Source: Emydura subglobosa (Eukaryota; Chordata; Testudines; Chelidae). From it: a stretch of DNA of 64,000 nt. A program made the translations under genes and the position numbers. Below are positions 34,002-44,506 of this stretch, in pieces (the stretch's first letter is position 1; each line of letters starts with the position of its first letter). The stretch lies in contig ML679969.1 of NCBI GenBank assembly GCA_007922225.1, positions 21,635,628 through 21,699,627 of the forward strand, written 5' to 3'. Below the pieces are notes generated by a model. The model searched no databases. It worked only from the letters and a program-made list of their open reading frames with translations, and was not told the origin of the DNA.

Positions 34002-34301
34002 ATGTGCCAGCAATGCCTCTCTGCCATGTACATTGGCCAAACCGGACTGTCACTACGCAAAAGAATAAATGGACACAAATCAGACATAAAAATTGGTAAC
34101 ATCCATAAGCCAGTAGGAGAGCACTTCAATCTCCCAGGACACTCTGTAGCTGACTTGAAAGTTGCCATACTTCAAAAAAAAAAAAAATTAAAAAACAGAC
34201 TTCAGCGAGAAACTGCAGAGCTGGAACTCATATGCAAACTTGACACAATCAGACTGGGTCTGAATAGGCACTTGAAATGGTTATCTCATTACAAGAAATA
34301 A
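34002..34301 (+). pseudogene. Penelope GIY-YIG endonuclease fragment
   Basis: A 99-codon frame aligned to 29648-30181: MCQQCLSAMYIGQTGLSLRK, then RINGHKSDI, GEHFNLPGH and AELELICKLDT. The upstream Cys-rich part (from 33885) is degenerate. An A-run at 34173-34190 probably marks a replication slip. Confidence 0.85.
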
Positions 34302-34386
34302 TTGTCACTGTTCACACATTCTCACCCTCTAATCAGTGGTTGTGAATCGGCCTCATCTACCCTAACTGAATGGACTTTGTTAGCAC

Positions 34387-35514
34387 TTGCTCTCCCCATT
34401 GTATATATATACCTCCTTGGACCTAAGCCCGAAGGTAAGTGGGGAAGAGGGACACCACAGGGAAGCAGAAGGAGGAGGGTGCAGCAGGGGAGGCCTCCCG
34501 ATTCATACTGTGAAAGTAGACCAATTGGCTACTTATCTCAAGTGCCTGTACACAAATGCAAGAAGCCTGGGAAACAAGCAGGAGGAACTAGAAGTCCTGG
34601 CACAGTCAAGAAACTACGACATGATCGGAATAATTGAGACTTGGTGGAATAACTCTCACGATTGGAGCACTGTCATGGATGGGTATAAACTGTTTAGGAA
34701 GGACAGGCAGGGGCGAAAGGGTGGAGGAGTTGCACTGTATGTAAGAGAGCACTATGACTGCTCTGAGCTCCAGTATGAAACTGGAGATAAGTCAGTTGAG
34801 TGTCTCTGGGTTAAGCTTAGAAGCAAGAACAATAAAGGTGATGTCATGGTGGGTGTCTGTTACAGACCACCAGACCAGGAGGATGAGGTAGATGAAGCTT
34901 TCTTTACTCAACTAGGGAAAGTTTCCAGTTCACAGGACCTGATTCTCATGGGAGACTTCAATCACCCTGACATCTGCTGGAAGAGCAATACAGCAGAGCA
35001 CAAACAATCCAGGAAGTTTTTGGAGAGTGTCGCAGACAATTTCCTGGTGCAAGTGCTGGAGCAACCAACTAAGGGCCGTGCTTCTCTTGATCTGCTGCTC
35101 ACAAACAGGGAAGATTTGGTAGGGGAAGTAGAAGTGGGTGGCAACCTAGGCAGCAGTGACCATGAGATGGTCGAGTTCAGGATCCTGACAAAAGGAAGAA
35201 AGGAGAACAGCAAGATACAGACCATGGACTTCAGAAAAGCGGACTTTGACTCCCTCAGGGAACTGATGGGCAGGATTCCCTGGGAGGCTAATATGAGGGG
35301 GAAAGGAACCCAAGAGAGCTGGCTGTATTTTAAAGAGACCTTATCGAGGGCACAGGAGCAAACCATCCCGATGTGCAGAAAGAATAGCAAATATGGTAGG
35401 CATCCAGCTTGGCTTAACAAAGATGTCCTTGGCGAACTTAAACACAAAAAAGAAGCTTACAAGAAGTGGAAGCTTGGTCAGATGACTAGGGAGCATTATA
35501 AAAACACTGCTTGA
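34387..35514 (+). pseudogene. CR1 ORF2 endonuclease domain
   Basis: The AP-endonuclease-like domain starts near residue 53: YTNARSLGNKQEEL, then GIIETWWN (catalytic Glu), GGGVALYV, VGVCYRPPDQ, ILMGDFNHPDICW (catalytic Asp/Asn) and GSSDHEMVEF (catalytic Asp-His). All expected catalytic residues are visible. The first about 50 residues include host flank, so the start codon is not authentic. The frame ends at a premature stop before the RT domain. Known role: nicking of target DNA for retrotransposition. Confidence 0.9.
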
Positions 35515-35550
35515 ACGTGCAGAAATGAAATCAGGAAGGCCAAAGCGCAA

Positions 35551-37711
35551 TTGGAGTTGCAGCTAGCAAGGGACGTGAAGGGGAACAAGAAGGGTTTCTA
35601 CAGGCATATTGCCAACAAGAGGAAGATTCGGGAAAGTGTGGGCCCCTTAGAGAATGAGGGAGGCAACCTAGTGACGGAGGATGTGGAGAAAGCTGAGGTA
35701 CTCAATGCCTTTTTTGCCTCTGTCTTCACAGACAAGATCAGCTCCCAGACTGCTGTACTGGGTGGCACAGAATGGGAAGGGGGCGAACATCCTACAGTGC
35801 TGAAGAAACAGGTCCAAGACTATTTAGAAGGATTAGACATACACAAGCCCATGGGGCCGGATGCAATGCACCCAAGGGTGCTAAGGGAGTTGGCTGAAGT
35901 GATTTCAGAGCCATTGGATATTATCTTTGAAAGCTCGTGGCAACAGGGGGAGGTCCCTGAGGACTGGAAAAAAGCAAATATAGTGCCCATCTTCAAAAAA
36001 GGGAGGAAAGAGGATCCAGGGAACTACAGACCGGTCAGCCTCACCTCAATCCCTGGAAAAATCATGGAGCAGGTCCTTAAGGAATCCATTTTAAGGCACT
36101 TGGAAGAGAGGAAGGTGATCAGGAACAGTCAACACAGATTCACCAAGGGAAAGTCATGCCTGACCAACCTGATTGCTTTCTATGATGAGGTGACTGGCTC
36201 TGTGGATGTAGGGAAGGCGGTGGATGTGATATACCTTGACTTTAGCAAAGCTTTTGATACTGTCTCTCACAGTATTCTTATCAGCAAGTTAAAGAAGTAT
36301 GGGTTGGATGAATGGACTATAAAATGGATAGAGAACTGGCTAGAGCATAGGGCTCAACGAGTAGTGATCAATGGCTCCATGTCTAGCTGGCAACCGGTCA
36401 CAAGCGGAGTGTCGGGTTCCATGCGGGCCAGATAAAGCACAACAACCAATATGATTGCAAGCTAAATCGTTTATTCCATCTTGTTCTCCAGCTTATATAC
36501 CTTTTTATCATCTCTGCATACAATGATCACACAATTGCTGATTGGCTATTATATAATTTCACACACTTAGCACGGGAACAGCTTACATATTATTGGTGGC
36601 TTCTTATTTTACATAACTCACTTGTTTATGACCTTGGCTACTATCTTTTAGCTAGTGGATGGCGGCCAAGTCCCCGAAACTCGCCGCCAGTGTGGTGCCT
36701 GAGTGAAGGTGGCTGCCTTCCAGCTTCCCTGCGTGCAGCCTCATTTGACCTGGTGTCCATCGGGCCTGCTGTAAATGTCCACGTCTGTAGCCATCAGGTC
36801 AGTATATGGATGGTACACTCCCACAGCGGAGTTCCCCAGGGGTCGGTCCTGGGCCGGTTTTGTTCAACATCTTTATTAATGATCTGGAGGATGGGGTATA
36901 TTGCACCCTCAGCAAGTTTGTGGACGACACTAAGCTGGGGGGAGTGGTAGATACCCTGGAAGGTAGAGATAAGATACAGAGTGACCTAAACAAACTGGAG
37001 GATTGGGCCAAAAGAAATCTAATGAGGGTCAACAAAGAAAAGTGCAGAGTCCTCCGCTTAGGAAGGAAGAGTCCCCTATAGACTGGGGACCGACGAGCTG
37101 GGAGCAGCTCTGCAGAAAAGGACCTGGGGGTAACAGTGGATAAAAAGCTGGATATGAGTCAGCAGTGTGCCCTGGTTGTCAAGAAGGCTAATAGCATATT
37201 GGGCTGCATTAGGAGGGGCATTGCCAGCAGGTCGTGGGAAGTAATTATTCCCCTCTATTTGGCATTGGTGAGGCCGCATTTAGAATATTGTGTCCAGTTT
37301 TGGGCCCCCCACTACAAAAAGGATGTGGACAAGTTGGAGAGAGTCCAGCGGAGGGCAACAAAAATGATTAGGGGGCTGGAGCACAGGGTTTATGAGGAGA
37401 GGCTGAGGGAACTGGGCTTGTTTAGTCTGCAAAAGAGAAGAATGAGGGGGGATTTGATAGCGGCCTTTAACTACCTGAAAGGGGGTTCCAGGGAGGATGG
37501 GGCTAGGCTGTTCTCGGTGGTGGCAGATGACAGAACAAGGAGCAATGGTCTCAAGTTACACGGGGGGAGGTCTAGGTTGGACATTAGGAAAAAGTTTTTC
37601 ACTAGGAGGGTGGTGAAGCACTGGAATGGGCTACCTAGAGAGGTGGTGGAATCTCCATCTTTAGAGGTTTTTAAGCTGAGGCTTGACAAAGCCCTGGCTG
37701 GGATGATATAG
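35551..37711 (+). pseudogene. CR1 ORF2 reverse transcriptase and C-terminal domain
   Basis: Reverse transcriptase motifs in order: [46 protein letters not shown] (catalytic Asp), then, after the solo LTR at 36410-36825, the PQGSVLG block, FVDDTKLGG (catalytic FVDD) and VNKEKCRVL. The C-terminal part (37136-37711) follows in frame after a stop, with [13 protein letters not shown] and [16 protein letters not shown] single-base deletion (GGGCCGG) near 36854 breaks the frame after the PQGSVLG block. Confidence 0.9.
36410..36825 (-). repeat. Solo LTR in the CR1 RT domain, 6-bp target duplication
   Basis: 416 bp of TG...CA form (TGTCGGGTTCC at left, ACTCCCACA at right), flanked by GCGGAG at 36404-36409 and 36826-36831. 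On the minus strand it has a TATATAAG box near 36495 and AATAAA near 36475, in the right order for a minus-oriented LTR. It splits the CR1 frame exactly between SGV and PQGS. Confidence 0.85.
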
Positions 37712-37832
37712 CTGAAGTTAGTCCTGCTTTGAGCAGGGGGTTGGACTAGATGACCTCCTGAGATCCCTTCCAACTCTAATGTTCGATGATTCTATGATTC
37801 TATATACCTCCTATCTGTGATTTCCATTTCAT

Positions 37833-37872
37833 GCATCTGACGAAGTGGGTTGCAGCCCATGAAAGCTTATGC
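37833..37872 (+). ncRNA. Hammerhead ribozyme motif, best-preserved copy
   Basis: GCAT, CTGACGA, A, GTGGG/CCCAT (stem II with one G-U pair, loop TTGCAG), GAAA, GCTT, ATGC. Stem I (GCAT/ATGC) is perfect and all invariant core bases are present. It lies in the terminal repeat of the Penelope copy split by the CR1. Confidence 0.7.
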
Positions 37873-37925
37873 CCGCAGAAATTTGTTAAGTCTTTAAGGT
37901 GCTACAGGACTCTTGTTGTTTTTTC

Positions 37926-39086
37926 TCTATATAGAATCTCATCTCATAAATCCCCATCCTCCATAATGGGATTAAAAGCATGATCATCTATTTAAGGAAT
38001 TAGCTCCAATTCCTATGCAAGACTCTTATACAGTGATATCGTAAGCAAGAATAAAAGATATTTAAACTGAGAAATACTCTAAGGCAGTCTGGAGTGGGCA
38101 ATACATTGCCAGCGCAAGAGATCTCTTTTATACCCAAGCCCTTCAGAGCAACTGATAAACAGTGAATCTTCCATTTTCACTCATAAAGTGCAGTAGTGTT
38201 TTACTTAAGGCAATATACTGGTTTACGTTTAGTTTCAAACAAAACTTATGACTATAAAATCCATATAAAGTTATAGATTCATCATTAAAATACTTCACTT
38301 CTTCGGCCAGGGATGAGGACTTTCATATTTTCTGAGAGAAGGAGCTGAGGACGCTTTCACAGATTGGTCAAAGGTTTTCTGAAAAAAATTGTACCTTATC
38401 ACAGCGAACGCAAGAAAATCTAGAAAGCACCCGAGGCACAGTGGTCACTCAGTGCACAGAAAAAATAGAAGCTTCCTCAAAGTTTTAATAATTGAGGTGA
38501 ATATTACAAGATATAAAAGAGATGAGTTTTAATGAAAATCACCAATAAATTTGCACGGCGGTTGTTTAGTTCCAAAACATTGTTAGATAATGTTATTATT
38601 TTGCAATGTCGTATTCCTCTCTAATTAATCTACAACACGTTCGGAAACAAAATTATAGAATAGTCTAATAGTGAGTGACATTTCACTTCAACTATGAAAT
38701 TGCAAATATATTTACTACACTGGTCTTTTGTCACATTCAGAATTTAATCTCGCATTTCTTGTTTAACTAAACATAGAAAAATGAACATGGAGTCTTCAGA
38801 TGCTCCTACTCCTACGGTACACACCAAGCAAATGAAAAAATTCAAGATTAAAACTCTTGAATATGAAAAAAAAAAAAAAAAGAACATTTGAATATAAAAT
38901 TCTGAATATGAGAAAAGGCCAGAGTAGCGCCTTTTAGATACCAAAAGATTACGGAGTGACAAAGCTATTTTATAAATAAATGAAGCATTCAAAGAGAGGG
39001 AAATTGCCAATACTTTTTCAATAGGATGCAGGAAAACTGTTTGCTCACAGCGCTCATACTATTTTGGCTGAACAAATTCAATAACA
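37926..39086. other. AT-rich intergenic region
   Basis: No recognisable gene. There is an A-run near 38867-38881. Confidence 0.4.
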
Positions 39087-39089
39087 TAT

Positions 39090-39537
39090 TGTGGTAAAGT
39101 CAGGCCAGATGGCCACAGAAGGGCATACCAGGGCCGGTATATGAGCCCAAGAATGCTAAAAGCCCTTTTCCCTGCAGGCAGAGGAAAGATTGCTGCAGGG
39201 CAATTAGAGATACCTGGACCCAATGAAGGGATACTCCAGGTGTACTTAAACCCTGCCTTCCCTAAAGTGGGGGGGAGCACAGGAGGAGGAAGCTGCCAGA
39301 AGGCTTGTGGCAGCTGGAGGAGAAACTTCCCCCGAGCTAGGAGACAGTGCTTCTCTGCAGCCAGAGGAGCAGAGAAGGGGAAAACCCTTAGTCCCAGCCC
39401 CAACCTCAGCCCTAGCCGGCCGGAGGGAGCCAGAGTAAGGTACCTCCCTGGGGAGATGGGGTAACTGGTGATTCCCTGGCCCACTACAAGGGGCGGAAGC
39501 ATGAGACCCACTAGGGTGAAGCTGGCTGTTTGCCACA
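39090..39537 (+). repeat. GC-rich solo LTR-like repeat (relative of 27260-27836)
   Basis: 448 bp of TG...CA form (TGTGGTAAAG at left, TTTGCCACA at right), flanked by ATAT on both sides. It aligns in reverse orientation with 27260-27836. Overlapping open frames on both strands are by-products of GC content. Confidence 0.6.
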
Positions 39538-39737
39538 ATATATTACGCTATTTAAGACTTTTAAAAATATCTAATCTTGTTGGGTCATTTAAAAAATCAG
39601 CAGGCATTCAAAAATTCTGAGGAATCGTTATCTGAACAAAAACAAAGCAATCAGAAACACAAATGTACAACAATGAGGAAACAGAATATAGACTCTAAGG
39701 GATCAGTGCATACTCCTCTTTAGTTAGATATTTTCAT

Positions 39738-40245
39738 AAATTCATAAACTATAAGATCAGTGGATCATATACTCTGATCTCCAGAACTTTACCCATTAGT
39801 GAACAGTGCCCAATAACTTTCAGTTGAACTAGAGCAAATATTTTAGAAAAATATCCAATTTCTATGTAAAATTGCCAAATGATGGATAATCTACCACTTT
39901 CCTTGGTAAACTATTCTAATAGTTAATTACCCTCATTATTAAAAATGTGCACCTTATTTCCAGTTTGAATGTGTCTAACTTCAACTTCCAGACACTGGAT
40001 CTTGTTAAGTCTTTGTCTGCTTGTTAAAAGAACCATCTAGTATTATATATCTTTTCCCTATGTAAAGACCTTGATCAGGTTTCTTACTAATCTTCTCTTC
40101 CATGACATAAATAAAATGAACTCCTTAAAGTCTGTCATGTTTTCTAGTTTAAGAAACTTTTGTAGCTCTTTCCTGAAGCACTCCAGAGTTTCCTCAACAT
40201 CCTTTTTAATTTTGGACACAGTATTCCATGCCTGATCTCACTAGT
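39738..40245 (-). repeat. Old CR1-family LINE 3' fragment
   Basis: Blocks such as CCTTGGTAAACTATTCTAAT and TTATTTCCAGTTTGAATGTG belong to the CR1/L3-type 3' region, in reverse orientation. Confidence 0.55.
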
Positions 40246-41095
40246 GTCATATACAAAGATAATATCACCCTAGAGAAGTATTAACTATTGTACAAGACAC
40301 TGATAAGACCTTATATAGAATACCGTATACAATTCTGGTCACCCAGGTTCAGGAAAGATGAACTTAAACTGGAACAAGTGCAGAGAAGAGCTACTAGGAT
40401 TCGCATGCTAATGGGTAGGCATATTTTATGAGAGGAGACTGGAAGCCTGTGGCTCATTTAACCTAGCAAAAATAAGGCTGAGAGGGGATATGACTGCTGT
40501 CTATAAATACATTAGGGGGCAGGGGGAAATGACAGGGTGATTAGAGATCTAATTCAGCTAAAGCACACTGTTGGCACAGGAACAAATGGATATAAACTGG
40601 CCATGAGCAAATTCAGGATGGAAATTGGAAGGTTTCCAACCATGGGAGGGGTGAGGTTCTGGAACAGTCTCCTAATAGGAGTTGAGGGGTGGGGGAATAA
40701 TGTAATTAGTTTTAGGAGAAAGATGGACAAATTGAGTGCAGTTGTATGATGGGATTGCTTGTGATTGGGAGCAGGGGGGTAGTGAGAGGGAAGGGTTTAA
40801 CAGCCCTGGGGTTCACTTTCAGTTTATGTCTTATGTTCCTAAAGCTCATGCTTCAGGCTTTCAACCAGCCATCCCCAAGGGTCAGGAAGAGATTCCCCAC
40901 CTATGTATTCTGGGAGGGCTTTTTTTAGCCTTCTTCCTCTGATGGAGGGAGCGATAGCCAGGGATAGAGATGGGACATTGGTTGGGGATGGCCAGGGCTC
41001 TGAGGTGGCACCAAACATTCCCTCTCTCAGGTGCTTGACTGCCTGGTTCTTGCTCATATGTTCAGAGTCTAACTGCACACCCACAAAATGGGAGA
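40246..41095 (+). repeat. CR1-family LINE 3' fragment (older subfamily)
   Basis: It encodes decayed C-terminal ORF2 text (ATAGAATACCGTATACAATT and GAGGTTCTGGAACAGTCT are typical), followed by the 3' UTR. It abuts a fragment of opposite orientation at 40245. Confidence 0.65.
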
Positions 41096-41101
41096 TGACT
41101 G

Positions 41102-41761
41102 CCTAGGAAGGAGTACTGTGGAAAGGAGTCTGGGGGTGCATAGTGGATCACAAATTAAATATGAGTCAAGAATGTAAGACTATTGCAAAAAGCAAAAAAA
41201 AAAAGCAAACATCATTTTGGGATGTATTAGAAGGAGTGTTAAAAGCAAGACAGAAGAAGTAATTCTTCCACTCTATCCTGTGTTAATAAGGTCGCAACTG
41301 GAATAATGTGTGCAGTCCTGGGCACCACATTTCAGGAAAGATGTGAAGAAATTGGATGAAGTCCATAAAAGAGCCACAAAAATTATTAAAGGTCTAGAAA
41401 ACATGGCCTAGGAAGGAAGATTGAAAAAAATTGTGTTTGTTTAGTGTGGAGAAGAGAAGACTGAGTCGGAACATGATAACGGTTTTCATGTACATGTCCT
41501 TGTAACAATGTCCTTCATGTAACATGTCTTTGTTTTGTTACAAGGAGGAGGGAGAAAAATTGTTCTCCTTAACCTTGGAGGGTAGGATAAGAAGCAATGG
41601 GCTTAAATTGCAGCAAGGGCAGTTTAGGTTCGACATTAGGAAAAGCTTCCTATCAGGGTACTTAAGCCCTGGAATACATAGTTTAGGGAGGTTGTGGAAT
41701 CTCCATCACTGGCGATTTTTAAGAGCAGGTTAGGCAAACACCTGTCAGGGACAGTCTAGAT
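41102..41761 (+). repeat. CR1 fragment, part 1 (host of the hAT insertion)
   Basis: This is a decayed ORF2 C-terminus and the start of the 3' UTR. It continues at 44414-44506 after the hAT element, ending GATTCTATTATTCTATGATG. Confidence 0.75.
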
Positions 41762-41982
41762 CAGGGGTGTCAAACTCATTTGCTATGGCGGGCCAGATTT
41801 GAAGTAAATGTACTTCAAGTGGGCCATACATACCATAAATCGAAATACAAGGCACAACCATTTTTATGTAGTATTATATTTTATTTGCTAGATATCAGCT
41901 ATATAAAACTTCAGTAAATTCACTGCTACAACTACTATTTTACGATTAAAAGAATCGATCAATGATTAAGAATTATAGTACT

Positions 41983-43809
41983 TTATTTACTGCTACTGCT
42001 GCTTCCTGATGCCTGACACCTCTTACTTTGGACCACTGCATCAAAGTCTGGAGCAAGGCACTGGGCTGTGGCAAGCTTCAGTATTGCATTCAGGTGTGAA
42101 TCAGTAAGTTGAGAACGAAATCCTGACTTGTTGACGTTTATTACAGAAAAGAGCTGTTCACAGACATACGTTGTCCCAAACATGGACAGAATTTTTGAAG
42201 CAAAAGACTTCAGCCTGGGGTAATTTGGTCCTACATACTGATAAAATGTTCCAACATCAACACTGGAAAACTTATCCCTCAGAACAGAATCACACTGCAG
42301 TTCGATTATTTCCATCTGAAGCTCCTCTGAGAGCTCATGCGCATTGACAGAAAATGGGTTACGGAAAATTGAAAAGTCTTTCTGAAGGTATTTGAAGTCA
42401 GAAAACCTTGCCTGGAATTCATTTCTTAAGCTGGAAATTTTGCTGCTGTACTTTTTTGTGAGAGCATCACAATGAAACTTAGCTGTGTTGCGTTGAGATT
42501 TTAAAGTTGGAAAGTGTGCGGGATTATTATCTGAAAGTTGCTTTTCCCAAAGCTGAAGTTTAATCTCGAAAGCAGTAATGCTGTCAAAAACATCTGTCAC
42601 CAATTTGTTGCGTCCCTGCATCTTTGTGTTGAGACAGTTCAGGTGTTCCATGATGTCCACCATAAAAGCAAGATCTTGAAGCCATTCATTATCCTTCAGT
42701 TCAGGCATAACCTTTCCTTTCTGATTCAAAAACAATTGTATTTCACCACGCAATTCGTAAAAGCGTTTCAGTACAGCCCCCCGACTTAGCCAACGAACAT
42801 CAGTGTGGTATGGTAACCCATGGGGTCTCTCAGTTGCTTCCAGAAGGCAGTTGAACTGTCTGTGGTGAAGGCCTCTTGCTCGTATAAAATTAACTGTTTT
42901 TATAACCACATCCAAAACATTATCCAGTTTCAGTGTTTTACTGCACAGTGCTTCTTGGTGTAAAATGCAATGTAAATTACAAAACTGATTTTGCGGATTG
43001 AGAGCAAGCAATTTTTCCTTTAACTTTGCAGCAACTCCAGCTTTTCTACCCACCATTTGTGGTGCTCCGTCTGTAGCCAGACTCACAGCTTGCATCCAGT
43101 CTACACCTAATCTGTCCAAAGTTTCCACCAAATTATTAAAGATATCATCACCTGTTGTTGTGTCTTTCATAGGAACCAATTCTACAAACTCTTCTGTTAT
43201 GCACATGTTTTTATCAACACCACGAATGAAAATTGCAAGCTGTGCCACATCACTAACATCCGTACTGTCATCAACTGCAATCGAAAATGCAACAAAGGAC
43301 TTGACTCTGTCCTTTAGTTGATTGTTAAGGCTCCCTGACAGATCACTGATTCTCTCAGCCACTGTGTTTCTCGAGAGGCTTATATTTGCAAAGACTTGCC
43401 GTTTTTCCGGACATATTAATTCTGCAGTCATTAACATACATTTCTTTATCATTTCCCCGTCTGAAAAAGGTTTTGATGACTGTGCTAGTTCATGCGCAAT
43501 CATGTAGCTTGCCTTAACTGCAGCTTCGCTTACTTGATGGGCATTTGTAAATAGCGATTGCTGCTTTTTCAATAACTTCTCCAATTCAGATACTTTGTCC
43601 TCACGCAACTTTCCAATATATTTATCATATTTCTCAGCATGCTTGGTATCATAGTGCCTCCGAACATTGTACTCTTTGGCAACAGCTACATGCTGCGTAC
43701 AAATCAAACATGTTGGCTTTCCATTCAGTTCAGCAAAGAAATACAAATTTCTCCACCTCTCTTGAACCACACGATGTTCTTTCTCCAATTTTCTTTTCTT
43801 TGCTAACAT
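41983..43809 (-). CDS. hAT transposase, intact (608 aa)
   Basis: Full-length open frame. An N-terminal BED-type zinc finger (CLIC at 34-37 and HYDTKH at 52-57) is followed by a coiled-coil stretch (about 66-90). The RNase H-like catalytic core has Asp in AFSIAVDDSTD (about 180), Asp in SLATDGAPQMVGRK (247), the CNLHCILHQEAL motif (277-288) and DVRWLSRG (338-344). The C-terminal hATC dimerisation region has Glu in YVCEQLFSVINVNKSG (550). It resembles the Charlie-type family related to GTF2IRD2-like host proteins. Known role: cut-and-paste transposition. The start codon gives a normal length for the family. No inactivating change is visible. Confidence 0.93.
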   Translation of the reverse strand: MLAKKRKLEKEHRVVQERWRNLYFFAELNGKPTCLICTQHVAVAKEYNVRRHYDTKHAEKYDKYIGKLREDKVSELEKLLKKQQSLFTNAHQVSEAAVKASYMIAHELAQSSKPFSDGEMIKKCMLMTAELICPEKRQVFANISLSRNTVAERISDLSGSLNNQLKDRVKSFVAFSIAVDDSTDVSDVAQLAIFIRGVDKNMCITEEFVELVPMKDTTTGDDIFNNLVETLDRLGVDWMQAVSLATDGAPQMVGRKAGVAAKLKEKLLALNPQNQFCNLHCILHQEALCSKTLKLDNVLDVVIKTVNFIRARGLHHRQFNCLLEATERPHGLPYHTDVRWLSRGAVLKRFYELRGEIQLFLNQKGKVMPELKDNEWLQDLAFMVDIMEHLNCLNTKMQGRNKLVTDVFDSITAFEIKLQLWEKQLSDNNPAHFPTLKSQRNTAKFHCDALTKKYSSKISSLRNEFQARFSDFKYLQKDFSIFRNPFSVNAHELSEELQMEIIELQCDSVLRDKFSSVDVGTFYQYVGPNYPRLKSFASKILSMFGTTYVCEQLFSVINVNKSGFRSQLTDSHLNAILKLATAQCLAPDFDAVVQSKRCQASGSSSSSK

Positions 43810-43814
43810 AATTA

Positions 43815-43920
43815 CAAGGCCCTACACAAGGCTGTGTATGTATGTACAAGGCCCAGCTTACACAAGGCTGCGTATGTATGTACAAGGCCCAGCTTACACA
43901 AGGTTGTGTATGCAAGATAT
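43815..43920. repeat. Short tandem repeat in the hAT upstream region
   Basis: About 2.7 copies of a 37-bp unit containing TGTATGTATGTACAAGGCCC and AGCTTACACAAGG. Confidence 0.7.
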
Positions 43921-44084
43921 CATTATAACAGTCTGGCATACACAGCGTTCTGTGATGCCCCAAGACCACCCTGTCACTCTCCAGCCTTTTGGAGCGCAGT
44001 CTCCCACAGACAGCGCTCTGCGCAATGCCCCAAGACCACCCTGTCCTTCTCCAGCCTTTGGCGCACTGCCGCCAGAGCACAATG

Positions 44085-44325
44085 CCACGACATCTCGCGA
44101 CATCTCGCGGCGTTGTGCTCTGGCAGCTGCCGGCCCAGCACAACGCCGCGAGATATCGCGGCTGCCGGCCCAGCACAACGCCGCGAGATGTCGCGGCTGC
44201 CGGCCCCAGCACAGCGACATCTCGCGAGATCTCGCGGCGTTGTGCTCCGGCGGCTGCCGGCCCAGCACAACACCGCGAGATCTCGCGGCTGCCGGCCCAG
44301 CACAATGCCGCGAGATCTCACCGCC
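44085..44325. repeat. CpG-rich tandem array with CGCG boxes in the hAT 5' region
   Basis: Five to six degenerate units of about 35-45 bp, each with GGCTGCCGGCCCAGCACAAC followed by CGCGAGAT-type text. The palindrome TCTCGCGAGA occurs exactly at 44220-44229, and near-copies such as CTCGCGACATCTCGCG and CCGCGAGATGTCGCGG occur in the others. It lies upstream of the transposase ATG at 43809, where its promoter should be. Confidence 0.75.
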
Positions 44326-44413
44326 ACGCACCCCGGCCGCGCGCCCCAGACCCAAAAGGCTGGCGGGCCATTTCTGGCCCGCGGGCCGTATGTTTGACAC
44401 CCCTGGTCTAGAT

Positions 44414-44506
44414 AATACTTAGTCCTACCATGAGTGAAAGGGACTGGACTAGAAGACCTCTCAAGGTCCCTTCCAGTCCTAGGATTCTATTATTCTATGA
44501 TGTCAT
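44414..44506 (+). repeat. CR1 fragment, part 2 (3' end)
   Basis: Continuation of 41102-41761 after the hAT insertion: AGGGACTGGACTAGAAGACC to the terminal ATTCTATTATTCTATGATG. Confidence 0.75.

Larger units (their letters stand above)
34417..37800 (+). mobile_element. CR1 LINE, 5'-truncated, with target-site duplication
   Basis: A 3.4-kb insertion carrying ORF2 (endonuclease then reverse transcriptase) and the CR1 3' UTR, ending TGATTCTATGATTC. The 11-bp direct repeat TATATACCTCC flanks it (34406-34416 and 37801-37811). ORF1 is missing. ORF2 has a stop at about 35512, a solo LTR at 36410-36825, a one-base loss near 36854 and a stop at about 37079; otherwise it is well preserved, so this is a fairly young copy. 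Confidence 0.9.
33880..37925 (+). mobile_element. Penelope-like element copy split by a CR1 LINE
   Basis: The left part (33880-34416) encodes the GIY-YIG domain and 3' flank. The right part (37801-37925) holds the terminal repeat with a hammerhead motif. They are separated by a CR1 insertion flanked by the direct repeat TATATACCTCC. A relative at 47332-47900 keeps the same order without the CR1. The reverse transcriptase part is missing at the left. Confidence 0.75.
41762..44405 (-). mobile_element. Complete autonomous-looking hAT transposon
   Basis: 2644 bp with terminal inverted repeats CAGGGGTGTCAAAC at both ends and the perfect 8-bp duplication GTCTAGAT at 41754-41761 and 44406-44413, which is the hAT hallmark. 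It holds one uninterrupted transposase gene and a long GC-rich upstream region. It sits inside a CR1 3' UTR, whose sequence resumes immediately after it. The combination of perfect termini, duplication and open frame suggests recent insertion. Confidence 0.95.

Noticed and set aside
39087..39540. Reading the 39-kb repeat as a DNA transposon with TATTGTGG inverted ends
   Set aside because: The inverted match is short and also fits LTR-type TG...CA ends; its homologue at 27260 has LTR-like ends and a duplication, so the LTR reading is preferred, though not proven.
43834..44411. Several overlapping frames of 117-194 codons on both strands upstream of the hAT transposase
   Set aside because: The CpG-rich tandem repeats contain few stop codons in any frame; the predicted peptides are repetitive and have no domain.
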